From assembly GCF_000350225.1 (NCBI RefSeq), contig NW_005179147.1, positions 62,001-126,000 on the forward strand: 64,000 bases of DNA, written 5' to 3'. The first letter of the stretch is position 1; each line of letters opens with the position of its first letter. The stretch comes from Chondrus crispus. Taxonomy: Eukaryota > Rhodophyta > Florideophyceae > Gigartinales > Gigartinaceae. The position numbers were made by a program, and so were the translations under genes. Below, in pieces: positions 34,501-44,235 of the stretch. The notes below the pieces were generated by a model, which was not told where the DNA came from, did not search any database, and saw nothing but the letters and a program-made list of their open reading frames with translations.

Positions 34501-36180
34501 CAGGGCTATCCAACAGCAGCTGGCTCCAACGAATACTACGAGGCTGCGCAGCTTTCTTGGTCTTGCCGGCCATTACCGCCGGTTTATACCCCGATTGGAG
34601 ATATCAGCAACGCCACATGCAGCGATGTCCGTAAAGAGGACCCTTGCATGGACTCCAGAAATGCAGAAGGCTTTTGAAGATGTGAAACGGAAGCTGACCT
34701 CACCGCCGGTTCTAGCGTTTCCACACTTCGGGAAGTCTTTTGTCGCGGAAACTGATGCTTCATCGGTTTCTGTTGGCGCTGTGATCACACAGTGCAAGGA
34801 ATATGGCAAAATTACTGCTGTTCAGTGCGCGATTCGTGCGATGAACGATGCCAAAAAGAAATACTCGGCTATTGAGCGTGGAGCTCTAGCCGTTATATTT
34901 GCGCTGAAGAAGTTTCGGGTGTACATTTTATCTACGCAGAAGTGTATGTTGGGGACCGACCACCAAGCTCTTCGGTACGCTTTCCAGAAGAAGGATATTC
35001 ATGGTCGCCTCGCTACATGGATGGAATTTCTCGCCGAGTACGAGTTCAAAGTGCAGTACCGTCCGGGCAACAAGAACAAAGCCGTCGATGCACTGAATCG
35101 TCTTTGCGTTGGAAGAAATCCGCGAGGAGACCCGGAATAAGAGGGTGAACTTGTCTGCGATTCTCAGATTCAAGCAATTGACGTTTTAGACCTAGAGTCA
35201 TATTTGAAAGACATTGCGAAATACCTACGCGGTGTTGACATGACAGAGTTGGACTCTCGACACCGTCGACTGAACCATCTTAATGTCAAACGGTTCCTGA
35301 CGCACGATGGAAACATCTTCTGCCGAATGACTGCAGTCTTGCGCGCTATTCCTTTGCAAAACGCTCGTAAGAACATCGTCCGTGCTTTCCACGACGAGTT
35401 AGGCAATTGGGACTCGGAGAATACAAAAACGTTTGTGCTGGATCGCTGCTGGTCGCCGGAGGTCCACAAAGACCTGTCAGGTTGCGTCCGCGGGTGTGAG
35501 GGATGCCAAAAGGCAACCACTCTCCCCAAGTACAAGACGACGTTATATTTCCCAATAACTCTCCTTTTTGGATCGTTCTCTGTGGACTTCGCTGGACCAC
35601 AGCCAAGGTCGGGATCCGGCAAGAGATTCGTGCTGGTGGCCGTCAAGCATCTCACGAGCTGGCCAATTGCAAAGCCAACTGCAACTTTAACGGCGGAAGA
35701 GGTTAAGAAGTTTATTGAGGAAGAGCTTATCTACAGTTCTAGTTCACCCGTCATAAGTTTTTCGGATATTGCGACTTGTCTTACGGCAGCAGCACTCGAT
35801 AACCCATGAAGAAGCACGGAATTGATGGGAAAACCGCGCTTGCTTATGCCCCTATGTCGAATGGACGCGCAGAACGCATAATTGGAACACTTCAACGAGC
35901 GGCATAAAGGAAAGTGGCCAAGGAGCGCGCGCAAGTGCTGAAACAGCACGTACGCGCGACTCACCCGGTCGAGGTATATGCGCGTTACAATTACAAAGAC
36001 GGAAGCAGACGCGGGGTGAGAACGAGGCGTGTCGGTGAGGAGCCGCGGAGTAGAGGACAAGGTATCTCTAGGAGGCTAGTCGGCGATGTAGAAGCAGGAG
36101 GGGGAACGACTTGGGAAAGCAAGACACCGGGGCAGATTATATACTGTGCACCGCCGTGCAGTGCGCTGAAAGGAGGGTCG

Positions 36181-36402
36181 TGTGAACCCTAAATGATGTA
36201 TTGAATTTTACGCCAGATTTTAGAACAATTTTGGGTGGTTTCTAGATGAGTCCGCACGAGCTTTCAAGTGGAACCTCGGCGGCTATGAAAATGGGAAAAG
36301 AAGAGTGGAGAAGGCACTAGACGGAGGACACACACAGAAAGATTTCTACAGAGAGGGAGAAGGAAAAATGAACAGCGAAGCGAACCTTTTTCCATACAAA
36401 CA
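36181..36402 (+). repeat. Gypsy-B 3' LTR
   Basis: Counterpart of 31374-31578. The element ends at CATACAAACA, followed by ACCTG and then the dispersed repeat that carries the Mutator-like insertion. Confidence 0.8.
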
Positions 36403-36566
36403 ACCTGTGAAGTTACCGAGAACCCCCACGCCCAACCGTTATCTTTCTATCACCCTTCTCCGCTTAAGGATGTGCACGACGATATTTTCTAGAATGGGTC
36501 AAAAACGCAGGTATATCATAAGGGCTATTTGTAGGTTGTTTTTAGCGGGCCACGACGTTTGAACTG

Positions 36567-36622
36567 CAACTCTACCCGCCTTTTTTCCTTCAAACTGCAG
36601 GGAAAAAAGGCGGGTAGAGTTG
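36567..36622. repeat. Perfect 22-bp inverted repeat, 12-nt loop
   Basis: CAACTCTACCCGCCTTTTTT(CC) at 36567-36588 is exactly complementary to 36601-36622. The loop holds TTCAAAC, the inverse of GTTTGAA just upstream of the left arm, so upstream sequence is also copied in reverse. This is what a template switch during DNA synthesis would leave. Confidence 0.9.
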
Positions 36623-36680
36623 ACGACGATATTGCGACCTTTGTAGCCCTTTTTGGTCGCGACGGGCACTTACGACCAAC

Positions 36681-36896
36681 ATGAAATGTGCTCTGTGCAT
36701 CTCTACGAAGCGCAAGGCGACGCACAAAGTTTATGAGTCGCTGCGCCAGGTGCTCCTCTCCAGAGGGGTGCCCCATTTGGAAGAATCCGACAGAATATGC
36801 TGGCAGTGCATGCGAGAGAGCAGACTGGTTGCAGTCCTCGAGGGCGACGCCTACTTGAAGGTCTGTACGGAAAACGAAGAGATGAAAATCTTTTAA
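36681..36896 (+). CDS. Small CxxC...CxxC zinc-finger-like ORF of the Mutator-like element
   Basis: A 71-codon ORF starting MKCALCISTK and holding a second pair, ICWQCMRES, about 40 residues on. Two CxxC pairs with this spacing resemble the ZAD/THAP style of N-terminal zinc-binding module found on some transposases. It lies inside the transposon, upstream of and in the same direction as the transposase fragment, and may be its DNA-binding part or a first exon. The assignment is by pattern only. Confidence 0.4.
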   Translation: MKCALCISTKRKATHKVYESLRQVLLSRGVPHLEESDRICWQCMRESRLVAVLEGDAYLKVCTENEEMKIF

Positions 36897-37113
36897 ACTT
36901 CGGCAAACGATTGCCAAGACTGCGCCTCACATGTGGACGGGAGAACTTTTTTGCCAAATGGGATTGAAGGAACCACACTACTTTTTGCTCATGCATCCGG
37001 CTCAATCAATTGTTAACTCTTTTTGTCGTGTTTGCAGCACTTTTGCTCCTTCTACGCCTTAGATATCTAACGTTCCTATACAGAGCGCGTTTCCTGGCTC
37101 TGTCTACGGAGTC

Positions 37114-38130
37114 ATGCGACATGTAAGCGCGCAGCATGGACGCGCAGACGGTGTCATATCCGCGAGAGACCGACGCAGGGCAGCCAGATTGGTGGTTAGG
37201 GAGATCATTCCTAGTAGCGTTAGGCACACTGTCAACAAAGCTATTCTAGGTTCCAAGAGCGCCCCTGGGAAGCGGAAAGATCGCAGGCGGTCGCTAGGGC
37301 TGGACAGTGACCGAGCTGTGGTTGTCGTGCGCTCAAAGCGGCGTAGGTTTTGCTTTCCGAATGCCCCGACGGTCAACGCTGCTGCGCTGCGCATGCCTGC
37401 GGCCAGCATGGAGAGTGACGACGATCTGGTTGACCCCGTTGGCGGGCATCGCTGCACACGAGGCACGACTGTTGCTCTACGTCTGTACCAAGTAGCAAAT
37501 CCAAGCAAAGAGAAGATAGGCCGTGCCCAGGAGCCTTTGGAGATAATGAATGAGTGCGACTTGCCGTCTTTTATGACATTGCGGACAGAACTAGTGCTCA
37601 GTCTGGCGTGTCGGGGCCGATGCTTCGCCCATGGCGGCGCTGCTGTTGACGCTCTGCACATTATACAGCGAGGGACGATTGTTGAGGGGCGGGCCATTGT
37701 CGTGTCAGTGAAGTGCAGCCCGTGTCTGGTGGAGTTCCGCTTGAACCGAGGCTCTAAAGACCGCCTTGATGCGCACTCTGCTCGCTCGCCCGCTTTGTTG
37801 AACGTGTTGGCCTCAATCGCGATTGTGGTGCGTGGAGGCTCTCTACAAAAGATAAACACTTTCGCAGCGCTGACGGGAATGGGGCCGGGCATCGACGACA
37901 CAGTTTCGTACCGGTACCTTGAGGATGCTGGGCTTCGGGACAAGATTGTATGCGCTGCCAAAGCGGAATGCATGCATGCCCTCGACGTTTCGCTTGAGTC
38001 TGAGAATGGGCGATCCGGAGATGCGCCTGACCTCTCTTTCGACGGCGCCTGGAGTCACGGGTGGAATGCGTCGGTTGGGTATGGGGACTTGCTTGCGCTC
38101 CTCAACGTGACTCTGGACTTGGCCGTGTAA
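37114..38130 (+). CDS. Truncated Mutator-like transposase
   Basis: A 338-codon ORF. The C-terminal half matches the arrangement of the Mutator-like transposase domain: a zinc-binding/helical region (CRGRCFAHGGAAVDALHII), FAALTGMGPGIDDTVSYRYL, a helical AAKAECMHALDVSLESE and then DLSFDGAWSHGWNASVGYGD, where the Asp is the first catalytic residue. Family members continue for 200 or more residues with the other acidic residues. This one stops about 20 residues later, so it cannot be a complete enzyme. Positions ~1-110 are basic with an RSKRRRF-type nuclear signal. A long open frame on the opposite strand (37104-37973) is its shadow. Confidence 0.55.
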   Translation: MRHVSAQHGRADGVISARDRRRAARLVVREIIPSSVRHTVNKAILGSKSAPGKRKDRRRSLGLDSDRAVVVVRSKRRRFCFPNAPTVNAAALRMPAASMESDDDLVDPVGGHRCTRGTTVALRLYQVANPSKEKIGRAQEPLEIMNECDLPSFMTLRTELVLSLACRGRCFAHGGAAVDALHIIQRGTIVEGRAIVVSVKCSPCLVEFRLNRGSKDRLDAHSARSPALLNVLASIAIVVRGGSLQKINTFAALTGMGPGIDDTVSYRYLEDAGLRDKIVCAAKAECMHALDVSLESENGRSGDAPDLSFDGAWSHGWNASVGYGDLLALLNVTLDLAV

Positions 38131-38310
38131 AACACTGTGCCCACTGTCTCAAGGGGATGTGGCGCATCGGGAACATCCATAAAGACTGTGCTTCGCTCGA
38201 CCACGGGATTGGTCAAAACTGTAACGGATCATCGAAATAAATGGCCACAATCGTCTGATGAGCGTCTGGATCGGACCAATCAGAAGCTTTGAAAGATCGT
38301 CGGGCACATC

Positions 38311-38400
38311 CTTAAGGGTAGCCCCCTCCGCCGTCTCTACGGGTGCATTTGTACACGTGTACACTGTACACACGTACGCGTAATGACAGGTGGTTCATCC
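38311..38400 (+). repeat. Dispersed repeat, right half of the copy occupied by the Mutator-like element
   Basis: GTAGCCCCCTCCGCCGTCTC, CTACGGGTGC and GTACGCGTAATGACA match 25704-25770 closely. The left half is 36403-36468. Confidence 0.6.
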
Positions 38401-38422
38401 CAAATCGTCCTCGCTACACGTA

Positions 38423-38924
38423 CAGGAGGGATCGCGGTATAGTGCTACCCTGCGGCAGTGGGCCGAAAAGGGCAGTATTTCAAACCAGGCACTATGAGAG
38501 AATGAGATTTACGGCCGTTTTGCAGCCACTTCCTTGCATCACTGTTCAGAAAGACCGCCCGCAGGACGCCATCACCCATACTTTTATCTCTACACTTAAG
38601 ACTCAAGTCTAATCGAGCTATTAGTAGCTGCCGAGCCGTTGCAATAACTTCCACCTTTTTCCCGGCCTCGAATGCCAAACTTTCGCAGATGTCCAATTGC
38701 ATCATTTTCCTCCACAGTCTCTAGTTGAGTTAGCAATTGCATAACATCTTTCCGCGGCGGCAGCGGCTCTCGGGTAGCATGTCCATCCAACTGCCTCTCT
38801 GGAGACCCTTTCGTTTTTGGCTCAAAATTCGTGCCACCCGCGGAGGATAGCACTATATCGGATGTGGCACTAACAAAGATGGCACTATATCGCCCCCCCC
38901 CCCCCCCCCCCGCCCCCTCTCCTG
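38423..38924. mobile_element. Pogo-type MITE 3 upstream of the 39038 gene
   Basis: Flanked by TA (38421-38422, 38925-38926). The left end CAGGAGGGATCGCGGTATAG is matched, inverted, by CAGGAGAGGGGGCG and then CGATATAGTGCCATC at the right end. The right end contains a run of 19 C at 38893-38911, which has displaced the inner part of the repeat. TA duplication and CAG starts are typical of Tc1/mariner-pogo. The outer motif CGGTATAGTGC parallels CTCAATAGTGC in the two other MITEs. Short minus-strand frames inside (38445-38705, 38596-38853) might be a transposase remnant but are not recognised. Confidence 0.6.
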
Positions 38925-39037
38925 TAGCGATTTCAGCATTTCGTCGGCGTACATTTTCAACCCAGCAATCATTTAGTACTACGGCAAGCCCCCGGGGATG
39001 TCAGCTTCATAAGACCTTCCTGTCTTGACCCTTCAAG

Positions 39038-39865
39038 ATGGTCTCTACTCGACGGTCCAACTTCCCGTCACCTCCACCAAATGCAGCATTGGCCAACGCT
39101 CTTCCGGACGATCCGCCGCCGCCACCACCACCACCACCAAACAAACCTGCAAATCACAATGAAGAATCCCAAGTTGCCCAATTGAAGACTATCAATCCCA
39201 ACCGGACTTGTCAGAAAAAATCAACGGCGATTGAGGCTCTAGAAGATCAACATCAACCCCAGCAGAAGACCGAGGCACTACCTCCGAAAGCGCTGTCTCC
39301 AGGAATTCAGGATGACACCGCCCCTGGTCTAACAGCGTCTCACAGTGCAGATCCGGATGCCCCTGACGTCGAGTCCTTTGCAGCAGCAATGTCCTCGGCT
39401 CGTCTACAGAGGGAACAGGAAGGGCTTGTTACCTCCGCACTTAAGCGGAAGCGAAAAAGTCGTCGTCGTGCTCGATTGCTTCTGTCACCGGAGAGTGAAC
39501 AGAATAAGACGCTATCATATCACGAGCGTTCACTTTACCACGACACCCCGCCACGGGTACTTTCCGCAGAAGTGCTACAAGCCGTACAAGGGACTATCGG
39601 TGCACATCAAAGCAGTAAAAACGCGCGGCGCACGGAAGCGAGATTGAAGAATCAGAAACGAAAACGGGCATCTCCAAGGAGCACAACACTTTTGAAAGAT
39701 GGAGGGGTTGCACTTGCACTTGCAGGGCGGCAAAAAATAGTCTCTATAACGGCAAATAGAAAAGCTGGCCCAGCCTCGTTTCTACAAACCAGTTTAAGCA
39801 AACAAGGTTCGCGACGCGTTTCAGCAGCGATGGTCGCCAGGATCGCCAAAACAGCCGAATGGTGA
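39038..39865 (+). CDS. Basic, proline-tract protein (unrecognised host gene)
   Basis: A 275-codon single-exon ORF starting MVSTRRSNFP. Residues 26-34 are nine prolines. Residues 135-147 (KRKRKSRRRARLL) and ~204-210 (NQKRKRA) are strong nuclear or nucleolar signals. The C-terminal ~55 residues (RQKIVSITANRKAGPASFLQ... SAAMVARIAKTAEW) look structured. No enzyme motif is seen. It runs convergently with the potassium-channel gene, whose stop lies 143 bp away. The start is set by the first Met after the MITE boundary and a short spacer of 113 bp. Nuclear location is an inference from the basic clusters. Confidence 0.65.
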   Translation: MVSTRRSNFPSPPPNAALANALPDDPPPPPPPPPNKPANHNEESQVAQLKTINPNRTCQKKSTAIEALEDQHQPQQKTEALPPKALSPGIQDDTAPGLTASHSADPDAPDVESFAAAMSSARLQREQEGLVTSALKRKRKSRRRARLLLSPESEQNKTLSYHERSLYHDTPPRVLSAEVLQAVQGTIGAHQSSKNARRTEARLKNQKRKRASPRSTTLLKDGGVALALAGRQKIVSITANRKAGPASFLQTSLSKQGSRRVSAAMVARIAKTAEW

Positions 39866-40008
39866 GGAATCTACACTGGGATGGATGTGAGAGATCGCAT
39901 CAATTGTGAAGCCTTCGCCCAAGCAGTTCTCTGACCGACACAGGGCTGGGACCCTCGGAATGGTTGTCCAGGCAATTAAGAGTTCCAATGCCAGCTCTCA
40001 TGTTGAAA

Positions 40009-43000
40009 TCACCCCTCACCCCAGTTGGGAGGAATGATAGTCGCAGGATGGCATAGGACAAATACTGCGTCGCTTGGCGCTACCAGAGAATACGGTTCTG
40101 GACAACAGTAGACGTATGGTAGGACGTTTTCTCCGTTGACAGCCTCTTGATAAAAGATCCGGCGCTTTGTCGATGGGCACGTGTAATGCCTCTTGTCGAA
40201 TTCGTCCAAGTCTTCTCTCGTTCTTAACTGTTCGGAGAATGATACCCTATTCGAACGCAGACCCGGGCCTGTTAAAATAGCCGACTCTTGTCTTCCATGT
40301 CCACTGACTGCCCGCCCCAAGCGGCGGTCTGAGTAAGCTTCGGTGTTGATTAACCTGCTGGCAATGCTCCTGGACTCCGCCTCTGATCTGAGAACAGATA
40401 TTTCTTCTTCTTCTAGATAAACAACCTCGGAAACCCGACGTTCCCATTGCTCACTTTCTGTTTCCACGCGGACCGCTGCATCACCTGAACGATAGAGACC
40501 GAGGGCAATCGAGCCCATGCTAAGCAGCTTCTGGGAAGTTTGTCGATAAGTTCGACCATCTATAGCATTTTCAGCACGAGTCCAAGCCTCCGGAATATCA
40601 ATCTGTCGAATCCAACTACCTTTCGACCCAGATGCTGCACCAACTAACTGACGGATTAGCCGGATATATCCTGGGTCTGTGTACTCACGCGCCAGAAGCG
40701 CCGTAAACAACGAAGAAATTACCATCTCTCCCGATGCGTAACGCTGCCGCTCGTAATATTCCTCTCCAGACCTTTCTTGATTATGGTGCTGATCTCGTAG
40801 AGTATGAATATCGGAACCGCGGCGGTCATCGTCATCACTAGAATCATCATGGTCCAAGCGCATGCTGCTTGAACGAGTCATTCCCTTTAGTCGTAGGCGA
40901 CTATTCCTATTAAAAGGCTTTCGAGACTGCAGATTTGCGGCTATGTCGGGCGGCCACATGCCGGAAAACGTACCGTAATGAGCCGAACCGCCGTAGTTTC
41001 CAACAAACGGTGATGGTGGAAGTCTCCGAACTAAACTGGTAGAAGAAAAAGTGCGCTCGGGTAGCGTGTCCATGGGGGAAGATTCGTACGTGAAGACGTC
41101 AGATTCGCGAAGTTCACCGAGATTTACTCCCACACGCCTTGCTTGCTTTGGTGCACGGAGCAACTGTAATGACTCCTCCGCGTCCAAAACGCAACAGACG
41201 AAACTGTCTTGATCCGCTAGAAGAGAGTCAAGGGTCATTACGGTGAAAATTGCCTTCGAATCTGTTGATCCAGCTCCGGTGGCCTGGTTGCTCTCGGAAG
41301 CCATGATGAGAAATGCTCGTGCACTCTGATACTGCGCCTGCTTCAGCGTGTCCAACGACAACGAATTGCCTTGCAACAAAAACAGCCCGTCCTTGTGACC
41401 TCCAATCTGCCGGGGAAAGTTTTTCGGAAAGCGTGGGTGAATGACAACAACAGGGGCATTCTTCTTCACCCCAGCTCTCGCTAGCCATATTCGTCGCAGC
41501 AAAACTTCAAGATTAATCAATGGGCTCTCGCCGTCCAAGCAGATAATTATATGACCCCGCAGAGCAGCGGGAAGCTTGTCTTGGTTCGTATAAATAGATT
41601 TCTTGGGCCTCGTGTCACGTCTTGAGGAATCTTGGCTACTACTGCGATTACGATTTCCTGTGTGTGACAGCCGCCTGGGTGCGGCAGGTTTGCTTTCAGC
41701 TCTTTCACCTATGTCATCTTCGAAGTTTCGTCTCATTCGTTTGAAATCGCGAGCTGTCGATGTGGACATTGATCGCGATATGACTTTCTTTGGCACTGTA
41801 TTTGCGAGAGACAGTTGTTGAGCTACTGGTGCGCCTGAATCAGACATATCGATTGTTTTCTGCGAGTTAGGTGCAGGAAATGGACGAGCCATGTCTTTCT
41901 CACCACCGGCAACAGGAACTCGTGTTGTCACATGCGACTCTTCCACAATGTCGGAAGCAGCTGAATCAGAATCAAAATGTCTAAAATCTCCTTTCACAGT
42001 ATCACCGACTCCCTCGAGTTTTTGGACCGATCTAGTGGTAGGTCTGCGTTTCAACTCATTCCGGTCTGCCCCCTGAGTTGTCTCTTGCACAATACCACTT
42101 TCTTGTACAATAAACTGAGCTGCGTGGTCTGCTATCTTGCCAATCACACTATGGTCATGGTACGATAGCGCCATACATACCATCTTGGCTTCTAAGATTA
42201 TCTCCACTGTTAGTAGAATCCACTCTTTGTCTGTTGGTCGCCGAACAGCGAGTAAAACAAGTCCATAATCTTGCAGAATGGTTCCAATTCTTCCAAACGC
42301 GAGACCATCTAGATCTTCGGGAACTAGAAACTGCTGAATACAACACTCGGCCCCCAGTTTATATTCAACGAGCCATGGACGATCATTGCGGTTCGATTGC
42401 GGCGCAACGCGAAGTGTTGCGTTGGCAATAAGAGTGCTTAGGCCGTTGCAGAACACATTCTCAGCAAGCAGTACAGTCTCCAGCTCTTGTACGCATAAAC
42501 TTTCACTCTTCCGCTGCTGACCATTATGTTTTGAAAGAGAATGTCTGCTGTTCACCCTTTGCGTTCCGCCTTGGATGCTTATTCCATCAGAGGAGTTCGC
42601 CATACCACCAAAGTCTTCTTCCCTAGAATATAAATCATGGGGCCCTGTGTCAAGAACGGTCGAGTCTTCGCGATCAATGCCATTTCTTGCGGATAAATCT
42701 GGGGACCGCATGTCTTGAATGCCACGTTCGAACGCTTGTCCCGTTAACGGCCCTTGTGGGATGTCAAGAAAAGTCCTAGAGTAGGGCAAGACAGATCCAA
42801 TGCGATGAAAGAGATCATTAGCAAGTGGATCTAGGTGCTCCATTGCTATACCGAATTGAAATGATGATTCATGCAAAGTATTAAGAGTATAAATAGGGAC
42901 GGTTCCAGAGTAGTTGCGAATTGTCAGAACAGCTTTGAGAATGTCAGAGTCTTCTTTGTAAGGATCTCGACGGTGAGGGTCTGCGAGTACGAAGACCCCC

Positions 43001-44235
43001 CTTGCGGCCCCCACGTGCGCTCTGTTCAAGTCATCTGTCTTCAGAGCCGAACCATCCAAGTACATGAGATGATGGTCGAAAAATGGATTGTGAGCGACAA
43101 ACTTAAGCCACTCATCATCAGTCCAGTTCGGGTTCGAGGTCAAGATAATGACTCTAGTGTCTAGATTGCTCGCCTCTGCAAGAAATTCTTTGACAAACTG
43201 TTGCAAGAACTCCCACTTGACACGACCTGTAACTACGACATGTTCTGTCCCTGACGAGTTTACATAAGAGCCTCCGCCACGACGCATGCTTTTCAAGGCA
43301 TCTATGAGCAGCGATATTTCTCTCGAAACCAGATATGCGGCGAATATAATATGAAACACAATCCACATTCGTCCAAGAAGTGTGTAAGGCACAAAATCCC
43401 CGTACCCCACAGTCATCAGTGTTACCACTGCAAAGTAAACAGAATTTGCCCAAGTAATCTGAAACGTTTCAGACCTTAAGGTTTGTCCAGGATCGCCAAG
43501 CAACTCAAAAAACTGTACTCCACACGAGGTGATGAATAGAAAAGTGAGCAGCTGAAGGAAGAGGTTGATCAGTAGGCGTGTGAGAGTAGAATTGTTTCTC
43601 ATGACAATATCATACTTCTCGAGAAGTCCCCATTCAACTAGAATGCAGTAGGCTTGCAGAAAGTTAAAGTTTAACCATCGTCCTCCCGAAGAAAGCATCA
43701 AACTCGGGATAGACAAACACTCCACGATGGTCTTCAGACTAAACGCAAACAGTACTGGCCGCTCGGCATAAATAAACGCCAGAAACAGATTGATAGATAT
43801 TGCGACTCCGTAAATGCATTGAAATACGTAGTAGTGTAAAGGAATCCCCTGCATATAAGTGTCGATAATGTACAAAATGCACACTACCACACCTGAGATG
43901 AATCGAGGCAGACCAAAGAATTGCGCCGTAGCAGTTTCTGGAAACTTGTTTCTGAAAAGAAAGACGCGTAGATTACGGATGGCCTTCGCACACAATAGAA
44001 GAGGTGCGCGAGTTCGCCGTTCCCGCTTCGCCTGTTTGAGAATAGAGCGAAACTTTTCCGAATGAAATGATTGGTAAATAGCTGAGCGGGCTAGCCCAAA
44101 AAGCAAAATGCATATCCATAACAACGAAGATGCTTTGAGTAACGGGGCTAAGTCAGACCATGACGGTGGCACAAAGCCGCTTGAGGCGGTTTGTTCAGCG
44201 ATTACTTGAGCTGGGTAACTGGACTCTGTTTGCAT
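40009..44235 (-). CDS. BK/Slo-type calcium-activated potassium channel, alpha-subunit-like
   Basis: A single-exon ORF of 1,408 codons. Residues ~36-310 hold six membrane segments, the pore loop and the filter TVGYGD at 275-280 (VTLMTVGYGDFVPYTLLGRM). RCK1 follows at ~330-500 (EHVVVTGRVKWEFLQQFVKE, MYLDGSALKTDDLNRAHVGA), then a second RCK-like domain from ~892 (LRGHIIICLDGESPLINLEV, LFLLQGNSLSLDTLKQAQYQ). The BK layout is pore, RCK1, linker, RCK2, and length is near animal Slo1 (~1,200). The linker between the RCKs (~500-890) is long, Ser/Arg-rich and probably disordered. S4 lacks the regular Arg repeat of strongly voltage-gated channels (EKYDIVMRNNSTLTRLLI), so voltage sensing is doubtful. 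It is expected in a membrane as a tetramer gated by cytosolic ligand. Confidence 0.88.
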   Translation of the reverse strand: MQTESSYPAQVIAEQTASSGFVPPSWSDLAPLLKASSLLWICILLFGLARSAIYQSFHSEKFRSILKQAKRERRTRAPLLLCAKAIRNLRVFLFRNKFPETATAQFFGLPRFISGVVVCILYIIDTYMQGIPLHYYVFQCIYGVAISINLFLAFIYAERPVLFAFSLKTIVECLSIPSLMLSSGGRWLNFNFLQAYCILVEWGLLEKYDIVMRNNSTLTRLLINLFLQLLTFLFITSCGVQFFELLGDPGQTLRSETFQITWANSVYFAVVTLMTVGYGDFVPYTLLGRMWIVFHIIFAAYLVSREISLLIDALKSMRRGGGSYVNSSGTEHVVVTGRVKWEFLQQFVKEFLAEASNLDTRVIILTSNPNWTDDEWLKFVAHNPFFDHHLMYLDGSALKTDDLNRAHVGAARGVFVLADPHRRDPYKEDSDILKAVLTIRNYSGTVPIYTLNTLHESSFQFGIAMEHLDPLANDLFHRIGSVLPYSRTFLDIPQGPLTGQAFERGIQDMRSPDLSARNGIDREDSTVLDTGPHDLYSREEDFGGMANSSDGISIQGGTQRVNSRHSLSKHNGQQRKSESLCVQELETVLLAENVFCNGLSTLIANATLRVAPQSNRNDRPWLVEYKLGAECCIQQFLVPEDLDGLAFGRIGTILQDYGLVLLAVRRPTDKEWILLTVEIILEAKMVCMALSYHDHSVIGKIADHAAQFIVQESGIVQETTQGADRNELKRRPTTRSVQKLEGVGDTVKGDFRHFDSDSAASDIVEESHVTTRVPVAGGEKDMARPFPAPNSQKTIDMSDSGAPVAQQLSLANTVPKKVISRSMSTSTARDFKRMRRNFEDDIGERAESKPAAPRRLSHTGNRNRSSSQDSSRRDTRPKKSIYTNQDKLPAALRGHIIICLDGESPLINLEVLLRRIWLARAGVKKNAPVVVIHPRFPKNFPRQIGGHKDGLFLLQGNSLSLDTLKQAQYQSARAFLIMASESNQATGAGSTDSKAIFTVMTLDSLLADQDSFVCCVLDAEESLQLLRAPKQARRVGVNLGELRESDVFTYESSPMDTLPERTFSSTSLVRRLPPSPFVGNYGGSAHYGTFSGMWPPDIAANLQSRKPFNRNSRLRLKGMTRSSSMRLDHDDSSDDDDRRGSDIHTLRDQHHNQERSGEEYYERQRYASGEMVISSLFTALLAREYTDPGYIRLIRQLVGAASGSKGSWIRQIDIPEAWTRAENAIDGRTYRQTSQKLLSMGSIALGLYRSGDAAVRVETESEQWERRVSEVVYLEEEEISVLRSEAESRSIASRLINTEAYSDRRLGRAVSGHGRQESAILTGPGLRSNRVSFSEQLRTREDLDEFDKRHYTCPSTKRRIFYQEAVNGENVLPYVYCCPEPYSLVAPSDAVFVLCHPATIIPPNWGEG

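Larger units (their letters stand above)
31374..36402 (+). mobile_element. Small-LTR Ty3 (Gypsy-B) fossil, 5.0 kb
   Basis: LTRs of ~205 and 222 bp (31374-31578, 36181-36402) start TGTGAACCC and end near CCATACAAAC(A). A TGG of a likely primer site follows at 31580. Gag is at 31595 onward. Protease-like pieces lie near 33000-33240. RT lies around 33582-34290 (NSRFCVNYRAHN, LTTLDWFSGY) and RT-thumb/RNase H at 34289-35140 (FLGLAGHYRRFIPRL, VAETDASSVSVGAVITQ). Integrase lies at 35204-35900 (GCVRGCEGCQKATTLP). CCCTG before and ACCTG after are a plausible 5-bp target duplication with one change. LTR divergence and several breaks mark it as old. Several short fold-back palindromes lie inside it. Confidence 0.8.
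36469..38310 (+). mobile_element. Short Mutator-like transposon, 1.84 kb
   Basis: The ends are inverted repeats GATGTGCACGACGATATTTTC / GATGTGCCCGACGATCTTTC (about 19 of the first 21 bases agree), flanked on both sides by CTTAAG (36463-36468 and 38311-38316). The diverged empty copy at 25660-25710 has the same flanks without the insert, which supports the boundaries. Inside are a small zinc-finger ORF and a truncated Mutator-type transposase. At 1.84 kb it looks like a deletion derivative that would need a transposase from elsewhere. Confidence 0.65.

Noticed and set aside
37104-37973. Long open frame (289 codons) on the minus strand opposite the Mutator-like transposase
   Set aside because: It mirrors the plus-strand ORF, which carries recognisable transposase sequence. 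Its own translation shows no motif and is explained by the GC-rich codon pattern of the other strand.
38893-38911. Run of 19 C as an assembly gap or artefact
   Set aside because: It lies exactly within the right end of a TA-flanked MITE whose outer bases continue correctly beyond it, so a genuine homopolymer expansion is more likely. The exact length may still be unreliable.
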